Positions 56,281-64,000 of a stretch of DNA of 64,000 nt are shown in pieces (the first letter of the stretch is position 1; every line of letters begins with the position of its first letter). A program made the translations under genes and the position numbers. The stretch lies in contig CP136061.1 of NCBI GenBank assembly GCA_032622095.1, forward strand, positions 16,554,440 through 16,618,439, given 5' to 3'. The DNA is from Siphonodentalium dalli (lineage: Eukaryota; Mollusca; Scaphopoda; Gadilida; Siphonodentaliidae). Under the pieces are notes generated by a model that had not been told where the DNA came from, made no database searches, and was given only the letters and a program-made list of their open reading frames with translations.

Positions 56281-57492
56281 TATCGTTAATAAATGATATC
56301 TAAATGAATTAATGATGTTTAGTTCACCAGTGATCATGCGGGGAAAGTCGTCAAACAATATGCCCAAGATTTTGTGGTTTTTTTTAATGTAGGTGCCCCA
56401 TGGTAATGGCTCATTAGGATCCGCTTGCAAGCGATAACAACCAATTTCCAATCCTGATAAATGCCAGCATGTGATGATACGAAAAGGATGGACAACATAG
56501 TTTATATATCTCGTCAATGTTGTCAACTGGGGTCATTGGTTTTCACGTTCAGTGGAGTGATGTTCCATTGAAATAACCGATACAAATCGCAAACAAACTT
56601 GACTGAACAAGTATCTGTGTCGTTATATTCTCCCAGCTGCTAGGGTCCCATCACACATGGATTTATGCTTATTTACTGAAGCAGTTCATTTGAGTATTTT
56701 TTAGCAGTACTTAATTCTTTCAATTGATATACACGGTTTCAGGTGTATTAATTATATTATTGAATACATATTGACGACCAATAGTTTAATTGTCCTGCTA
56801 ACGTACCTGTACTATAGATCATGTATGTCCGAGTAGTAGCTGTTGAGTTCGGCGAGATAGATATATGCCTTCGCTTCAATGTTATTTTATATCTTACCGG
56901 CTATATATAATAAAGATAGGAGCATCATTTTGTTGGGAATACCATACCATTTCCAAAAGATTGTAACTTGGGAGTATTTGATAGATAAGCTATGTTTGAA
57001 CTGAGTTGACACACGACACTTTACCTGAATCGCTATGCATTTTTGACGCGCCACGTTACATTCTTTAACATGAAGTCACCAAATCATAACGAAAGCAGCA
57101 AAACGATGTTGAATCTGATTATGTGTCTATATTCGTTTCATAATTTGCAAATATGTTTACAATCTTTCCGATTTTGATGCCCTGTTAACCAGTTGGCTAA
57201 TGCCTGTTAACCTCTGAAAATATGTAAAAAAAATTAGGGTACCCAATGAAACATAGTAAAAAGTTACATTTTGTCACCTATTTCGGCTCGGCGCCCTCTG
57301 AATTCGAAAACTAGAGTAATTTTCCCATAATCCCCCCCCCAGCACCGCCTAGACTAATTGTTGTTGTTCAATGCTCGAATGCTGGTTCGTTGATTTCTTG
57401 GTAAGACAAAACAATCGCAGTTCTTAGCGATAAATAGCCACATTTTGAACAAAAGAATTTAGGGTCTGTATCGTCTAAAGGAATTTACTCAC
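56281..57492. other. Intron of lectin gene 2, distal part
   Basis: No gene is recognised. A poly-C run is at 57334-57342. The bases next to the exon (GTGAGTAAATTCCTTTA on the minus strand) are the single-copy counterpart of the 49-bp array in gene 1. Confidence 0.45.
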
Positions 57493-57705
57493 ATTGCGAA
57501 TTTCCGTCGTAATATTTGCTGTCTCCAGTCACCAGGATGTACAGATCGTTCAACATCGACTCTGATTCGATGACGACGAGGTGGGCACCATCTTCGTTAC
57601 ATTTGGCCACAGCGTCATCATTGTTGACTTTAGTTGAGTAGTATTTCAAACAGTGGCCTTTCCCGGCCAGAGGAAACAGTTTGTAACCTCGATCTGTCGG
57701 GCAAT
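57493..57705 (-). CDS. Lectin gene 2, exon 2: first half of C-type lectin domain
   Basis: Same 213-bp size, phase 1 at both ends, and same borders as 10443-10655: TTTACAG before ATTGCC, and GCAAT/GTGAGT. The reading is CPTDRGYKLFPLAGKGHCL, KYYSTKVNNDDAVAKC and GAHLVVIESESMLNDLYIL, ending GDSKYYDGNSQ before the split codon. It continues to the exon at 53221. Conservation of the reading frame and Cys pattern between the two paralogues argues that the domain was under selection. The signal peptide/PAN exon expected further right was not found in the window. Confidence 0.85.
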
Positions 57706-58374
57706 CTGTAAATCGAATGATGATATTTAATATTAACACAGGTAGCAATACACGATTTCCAGCAATTTTGCCAACCTGGGAGGGGGTGCTGTACTTCAAA
57801 TCAATGCCGAGCCATTAGTTTTGGCATAGGTCCCATCAAGCATTTTTTAATTTCGATAAATATTTTAGGTGTAATCATTTGTCTGTACTTTAGCTTCTTC
57901 GTACAATTTGTCATTGAGTTATGCCCCTTGGTTTGCACACACAAAACGCTCAATTTTACCCATTATTTTACTCAAATTAACCATAGATAGAGCGAATGTC
58001 AGTAAATAAGCTTCTTCTACCTGATAGAGCTATGATAGAGCTGAGAAATATTTGAAATAGAAAAAAGTTAACGTATCAATTTGAAAAAAATGTCTTGCGA
58101 TCCCAGATGACAAAATTCAGGGGAGAGAAATCGGGCTATTTTCCTGTAACTAATAATACAGAGTTGCCTTCACTGAATACGAAAACACTGTTGCGTATCC
58201 AAATTTTTCACTTTTTTGTGAACTTCCTAGTTTTGTAAAATAATTAAACCTTCAAACCAGTAATGACACATTTAATACAGGCTACACTGGCTGTTATGCA
58301 CCCAGATACATATTTTTCTATTTGTCAGACCCCCTACAACTCGTGAAATCGTGTACTGCCACCACACGGTCCCT
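57706..58374. other. Intron 1 of lectin gene 2
   Basis: Unlike the equivalent stretch in gene 1, it has no decayed exon duplicates. Nothing else is recognised. Confidence 0.4.
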
Positions 58375-58460
58375 TAGTTCTCCATCTCACATTATTTATC
58401 CGAGTGAGAAGTTATACATCAACGTCGAGCTCATTAATATCATGTGAAAACAGAGTTATT
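58375..58460. other. Intron block conserved with 11100-11190
   Basis: GTTATACATCAACGTCGAGC and flanking bases match gene 1's intron with few changes. Beyond it the similarity ends. Confidence 0.75.
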
Positions 58461-61400
58461 GTAATCATAATCAATTACATTGGCATGTAATCGCCCCAAT
58501 CTTGTTGTTCGTGGCTTCGTGCATGTTATGGCCAAGTATATTTCTTGACTTTGAGGGTATAAGAAGTGTTACATAATGCATATTTTATACTTTTATATCT
58601 CTGTAGTTTGTTGTTGGATATCACCAAACATCATGGCTGACTCTGGTGGTGTCACTGGGAGCAATGCACACTATTAGATTGCACATATGGCAGAGATTTA
58701 TTTATATAAGATTGGCACAAAATCGGCGATAAAAATTTGTGTTGATGTCTTACTCCTACACTGGTTCGGACGGCTCGACTTCCGAAAATGTAGGCTACAC
58801 CATGCGATCCTTCAGATATCACGATACCAATAACTTTGGAGAACATTTGTGATAAAATAAGTCTATCGATTTTGGTGACCATCCTCGAACACCATTCCTG
58901 GAGCCGACAGTGCCACTTGTTCACCTTTTAACCACACGCAATGTCATGGCAGCCAACTTATCATAATACCTTTGTATTGTTGATTAATCCCCTTGCTAAT
59001 TATATCATTATACATATTAATATATTTCTTTTCCAATTTTAGATTGGAAATAAATATGTCTACACCAACCACTCCATTGAATTTCTCCTAGAACTAATAT
59101 CCTAAATATATCACTTTCGTGAAATTCAGCGGATTTTTTTTGTCAGCAATGTCTGTGCCCTCGACACCAAAACCAATCTCTGACGAAGTTTTGTGCTATT
59201 TTGGGTAACTCAACTTTGACATCTTTCAACCGAACCGTACCTGTATCACATGGATGGTGATGGAAATCAGCAACGCAAAGTAAAGATTAGTGCAGTGGCC
59301 AAATCGAAAAAGAGCTCTAGTTTTCGAGATACCTCTACCCAAGGTAGATCAAGTTGAAACCAACTTTTCAAAGAAATATATATTGCTCACAAAAATGTTA
59401 GTGGAAAATAGCTGAATCGGTGGTGCCTATTGCCAAATCGACGATGAACGATACCCACAAGTGACTTTTCCCAGAACTTAACGTTTTTGGTAAAGCGAGC
59501 TCTGTGGCCAAGTCCTAACTTATTTGCCAAACAGTACTGGAATTAAAATCACTACATAATACCATATCTCTCCCTGATAAGAAAAAAGTGTTGGTTAATT
59601 TGGAATCTCCGGCCATTTGGAGCCGAAACATATATTTCTTGCTCAAAAATCGCACTTTTTCAAAAAATATATTGTTTTCAAACATTATCATTCAAAGGAA
59701 TATTGCAATAATAGTTAATCCATATGGTGTAGTAGTTATCTGACAATTATATGTAGAAAGAAGTAAACAGCAATTTTGAAAGGATTCCGAGATACTGGAT
59801 TTTAGCTACCCCTCCTGAAGCACGATTTTGGTCGAAAACTGTCATATTTTCTATAAGGACTTCACCAAATTTCCCATAATGGGAGCCCACATGACTCGTT
59901 TACTGAACACTGGCTACCGTAAATTTCTTTAAGTGATTAAAGACGTGGTCATGCTTCCAGGCCCCACTTACAACAACCGCAATTGCATATTTGATTAATA
60001 ACAGCTATATATAAACATGCATCGGCGTCGACTTTGTAAAAACTGAAATATTTGTTGTAGACAACATGACACACAATGTATACATATAGTCTCACAAACA
60101 TAAAAAGTCACCTTTGTTGGCAAAGTGATCGTTATTGTCACTCTAAATAGTAAGTAAAATAGAAAATAAATAGTATGTTCAAATTAATTCCCAATGTGGC
60201 AGTGCTCTCAGTTGTATATACCACTATATCTAAGTAAAACGCAATAGTAAAGATCGGTCGCGAAACAAAAGGGGAGCAAACTTAATAAAAGCCCCTTTCC
60301 AATCAATCGATTATTTATATTATTCTATCGTACTGTAAAATGTTTGTCAAATGTTTAAATATGTTATTATTTTGATTGGAATAAAATATGTTTACACCAA
60401 ATAAAGCGCAAGAGAGTGTGATGTGTAGATAGGAGAATGTTGTCATATAATCAGATTGTTGAGTGTTCAAGACTTAAAATAGGGTAGGTGATCTCCAAAC
60501 AGTTATAATAGTTACATATTTCCTGATCTGATAGCCTTTCTCCATTCGCCTTTGCATACCAGTTGACATCCGATTTTTTGTAAGGTGCCAAAGGCTTTCG
60601 GGGTCCAACCCATCCATATATACATATTGTGTATGTCCTGATACTACTACTACCCTAGCTTTACCCACATCCTCATTCAATATTGAGAGCAATCCTTTCA
60701 GTAACTTTAAACTTCAGGGGTCCTCACAACATAGCAAATTCGTCTTTCTTATTTATCACCCACTTTACGTAAAGCGACAATAAATATTGTGTATTTCCTT
60801 ACATAACTATCTATTGTCCACACCTTCAGTTTAATATTAATCCTATCAGTCCGTGGTGTGTTTTCTATATTGTGGTCGATTTAGAGGGGCACCAACAATC
60901 ACTATAGCAGCCACAATGATTTTGTTCTGTGTATGTTAGTCTGTGTTATATGTTGCGTATAACAAATACTTCTGTTCTACAAGGTCGCTATATATCAATA
61001 AACAATGCATGTTATAAATAAAATGTGTTGTGGTAACTGGGGATTTGGAAGCATGTGGACATCTTTAGAAACCCTTGTGGTGTCTACGGACGAGGTTTTC
61101 ATCACATGAATAATAATTTGGTCCCATTAGAATAATTTTAAAAAGTGTGTGTTGTCGTTATCATAAATATGTATTTCTCGATCAAAATATGTTCTGGTGA
61201 GCGGTAGCAAATATATAATATCTCGCAAACTGTTATGTCCAGATAACTACTGAGCCATAATGCCTTATACAGTTTATCACGTGTTGTTTATAACAAATAT
61301 TTTGGAACTACAAAATCGATGTTAATACATGCAAATTTACCTGTTATCAATAACATGTTGTTGATGTAACTCGGGGTCTGGAAGGTTGTATGTTAACAAA

Positions 61401-62445
61401 AGTACGGTTTATTGAGAGGACTCAATCTTCAATTTTAAAGCCGACAGATTGGAAGGACGATATGGCCAGATATTTCTCCCATTATTTAAGTCTACTTACA
61501 TGTATAGAGTAACCTATCACCAATGAGCTCGCCCTTCCGTGTCACGCAGCGTATATAAACAACGCCTACAGTTTTTGCTTGAATACCAAAATATATCATG
61601 AGTGTCTGGAAATAAATATCGAATTCTCACGAGCGGCTGGAAGCCCAGAGTGAAAATTTTATATTTCTTCCCAGGCCAGCACATAATATGTATCAATTTG
61701 TGGAAGTAGGCGTCAACACAGTTTACTAATGTTGGCGTCCCTCCCCTCTCCAATCCCTGTTGTCATCTTTAAACCACACCATTAGACTCCTCATATCAGT
61801 GAGATGATTTTGAGATGAAGTTTGGTGGAAATCAGCAACAAAAAAATATCAAAATTAAACGATAAATTGCGTTCCCGTCCCCCTGTTTCCTGTCACTGGC
61901 ACCGACACAGGCTTCTCAAAGTACCGACGGTCCAGACTTATCGGTACCGGAGCGGTTCCGCATGTGGTACCTCGGTACCGGTACTGAAAGTCTCAATTTA
62001 TAATATTGTGTGTGGCTGCTTGGATTTATAAGAGTTATATGCGCAATGTGCCAGGTACGAAATACAGGTTGATTTTACCTCTCGAAGTTAGGAAATATGT
62101 CCGACGGCAAATTTAACGATTTGTCATGTTAGATTCCAAATGATGCCACGGCGTTTAAACATCGAATTAAGTACAAAACCCCGATCAAGGTTATGTAAGG
62201 TCATGTTATCAGTTACTTGGACTCCCTTGAATATTGCAAAATGAAATAATCCGCATTTTTACTTTTATTAGTATAGCACTTCGATCGTGACTCATTCTCA
62301 TTTATGATGCACAATTAGTGAAGCCATGAAAATGAAACACCGAGAGCTACGTGTCTTGTGTAATTTGTATGTGTGTGCTAAGTTGGAAGGTATGGACAAT
62401 ATTCACTTTGCTATTCAGGCATTGTTATAGTTGCGGGAATAAGAA
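58461..62445. other. Long stretch without recognised gene
   Basis: Read on both strands for the PAN exon of lectin gene 2, reverse transcriptase, transposase and zinc-finger motifs; none was recognised. The short minus-strand frames at 58652-58924, 60474-60692 and 61517-61753 have no domain. A GGTACC-rich segment (61920-61990) repeats GGTACCGGTAC-like motifs. Confidence 0.4.
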
Positions 62446-62449
62446 CAAA

Positions 62450-62780
62450 AGTAGTCCAAATGATACATACGTTACTGAAGCCATAGAACAAAATGACACA
62501 TACGTTGCTGAAGCCAATGAACAAAATGATACATACGTTACTGAAACCAAAGAACAAAATGATACATAGGTTACTGAAGCCAAATAACAAAATGATACAT
62601 ACGTTACTGAAACCAAATAACAAAAGGATACATACGTTGCTGAAGCCAAATAACAAAACGATGCATACGTTACTGAAGTCAAATAACAAAATGATACATA
62701 CGTTACTTAAGCCAAATGACAAAATAATACATACGTTACTGAATCCAAAGAACAAAGTGATACATACGTTACTGAAGTCA
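62450..62780. repeat. 33-bp tandem repeat, about ten units
   Basis: Units of AAAATGATACATACGTTACT plus GAAGCCAAATAAC with substitutions. Because 33 is divisible by three, frames are open on both strands (for example FSNVCIILLFG repeated on the minus strand); these are not considered genes. Confidence 0.95.
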
Positions 62781-62789
62781 GCCAACAGT

Positions 62790-64000
62790 TCATATGTTCA
62801 AACAGTATAATTTATCTTGGATGGGGGACAATTTTCAATATTGTTTTCTTTACTGGCTTCGATTGGGTCTTATTGTCATATTAGCAGAGAAATACCACAT
62901 ATAAGCTTAGTATAGCTTGGCACCAAGGACTTATCTGAAGCTAGGATCGTGATACATGCGTTACCATCGAGGCAAATGTTTCGGAGATAATTTATTTTTG
63001 CAAGAAAATATTTATTAGAATCATAATGAACTAATTTCCAGAAAATATTGAATATAATCTACCGGAGGCTTATTCTAGCATCATTTGATCCAACTTAACT
63101 TGTGAGGTCGGTGGTTACACAATAGGGTGATACAATCGTTACCATGGGTTTGAGTAATTTAGCACAGGTGCCTTGAACATTCTGTCCCTTATTTTTGTCA
63201 CCCGTTGGGCAATGAATAAAATGTATAACACCCACTCGAATCGTCTTTACATAAATCACTATCAGACCAATTGTTTGATGAGAATGATACATACTTTACC
63301 GATAAATACGTTACCGCTCGTGAGGGGTGATATTAAGATATGACTTCATTTTGGCAATTCAGCCACCCAATCCATTGTCGAATCATGCATATCGATCCAA
63401 GTATTTACTATGTACGTCGATTGGTGTTACCTAATCTCGTTGAATTAGTGAAGATCGCATGTTTCCGATGATTTTGAGACCCCCATATGAACTCGAAACA
63501 TTGATTTTCGTACCCAGGATCTCCAAAACGTTCACTAGGGTAAACTTGATCTCCAATATATTGCCCTATAGGCGGGACGCTGAAGTATTGGATACATGCC
63601 AGACAATTGGTTCCGATTCCAAATCGACGTCTCTAATATATATGCATAGTTATTGCATATGAGTTTCGGTTCAAGGTGACATTAACATAAGTATAGCAAA
63701 CCATCAAACAATAATGCAGTTTCCATCAGATAATAAATATGTTACAACAGATAAAATAAGAATATATATGTTGCAATGGTGTGAACAACAAATGTTACCC
63801 AGCTGGTCCACGCAGAGATGTGGCGACAGGGGGGTTTGGAGGGGGTCAAACTTTTGTCAAAATTTTCAACAGTTGGAAATTTCATAACTGCCAAAACATT
63901 AGTCGGCCCGGTGTGTCAATGTCCCATTCCCATGGCCAATAAAAAAACTGCTAATTAGTTTAGCAAAACAATATCTTACTATATTTGGTCAAACTTGTGG
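62790..64000. other. Right end of the window, non-coding
   Basis: Isolated GATACAT..CGTTACC motifs (62950, 63130, 63290, 63310) look like scattered relatives of the 33-bp unit to the left. No gene is recognised. Confidence 0.4.

Noticed and set aside
62411-62810. Repetitive membrane-like protein on the minus strand (FSNVCIILLFG repeats)
   Set aside because: By-product of the 33-bp tandem repeat; the plus strand is open as well.
1-64000. tRNA, rRNA or telomeric repeats
   Set aside because: Looked for by eye on both strands; no cloverleaf-type A/B boxes, rRNA-like conserved blocks or TTAGGG runs were recognised. A covariance-model scan would be needed to exclude tRNA-derived SINEs.

Overview
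This is a eukaryotic, AT-rich and very repeat-dense window. The diversity of mobile elements (Penelope-like, several non-LTR families, MULE-like, piggyBac-type MITEs, Helitrons, a Polinton/adintovirus-like remnant) and a secreted PAN-plus-C-type-lectin gene family suggest a marine invertebrate, most plausibly a mollusc or another lophotrochozoan. The species cannot be named from the sequence. Host genes are few and split by long introns. Most open frames are transposon remnants or by-products of tandem repeats.

Host genes. Two paralogous minus-strand genes encode secreted C-type-lectin-like proteins. Gene 1 has exon 1 (signal peptide + PAN/Apple, 21379-21628) and exon 2 (first half of the CTLD, 10443-10655), joined by matching phase-1 splice sites. 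Its last exon is not in the window. Gene 2 has the equivalent exon 2 (57493-57705) and a last exon (53017-53221, second half of the CTLD, stop codon) that carries an apparent 1-base frameshift. Its first exon is not seen. Intron sequence is also conserved between the copies (11100-11190 against 58375-58460), so this is a gene duplication. In gene 1 a tandem array sits exactly on each 5' splice site (40-bp units at 20941-21400, 49-bp units at 9595-10443), and every unit carries a copy of the splice donor.

Mobile elements, left to right: tandem Helitron-like elements (1-990); a LINE fragment (1420-1660); palindrome-bearing MITEs (2006-2220, 4865-5255, 18391-18857, 22428-22876, 38086-38490, 51290-51620); two Penelope-like fragments in opposite orientation (5563-6325 plus, 6742-9121 minus), the second carrying a 463-bp insertion; a TTAA-flanked MITE (12288-12781); a MULE-like transposon with terminal inverted repeats and an 8-bp target duplication (13162-17698) that hosts a nested LINE (13740-16046); decayed LINEs (19500-20010, 22176-23115, 36790-37020); a roughly 1-kb inverted-repeat-bounded element (31865-32862); a second MULE-family copy (53913-54943); and a second tandem pair of Helitrons (48822-51205).

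The most distinctive block is 41449-45982, a Polinton/adintovirus-like remnant. A multi-exon-looking plus-strand gene encodes arrayed C2H2/C2HC zinc fingers, an OTU-like cysteine-protease motif and the exonuclease part of a protein-primed family B DNA polymerase. It converges on a truncated minus-strand packaging-type ATPase at a breakpoint near 44700, followed by a minus-strand PC4-like ssDNA-binding protein. The polymerase palm, capsid, protease and integrase are not seen. A ~700-bp near-identical direct repeat starts in the 5' part of the PC4-like frame (45922-46621 and 48028-48723).

Tandem repeats make up much of the rest: a 4-kb satellite of 72-bp units with a 1,456-bp higher-order period (25570-29620), a 16-17 bp array (35205-36120), 33-bp arrays (19207-19436, 62450-62780) and several shorter ones. 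Remaining stretches are described individually; no rRNA, tRNA or CRISPR was recognised.
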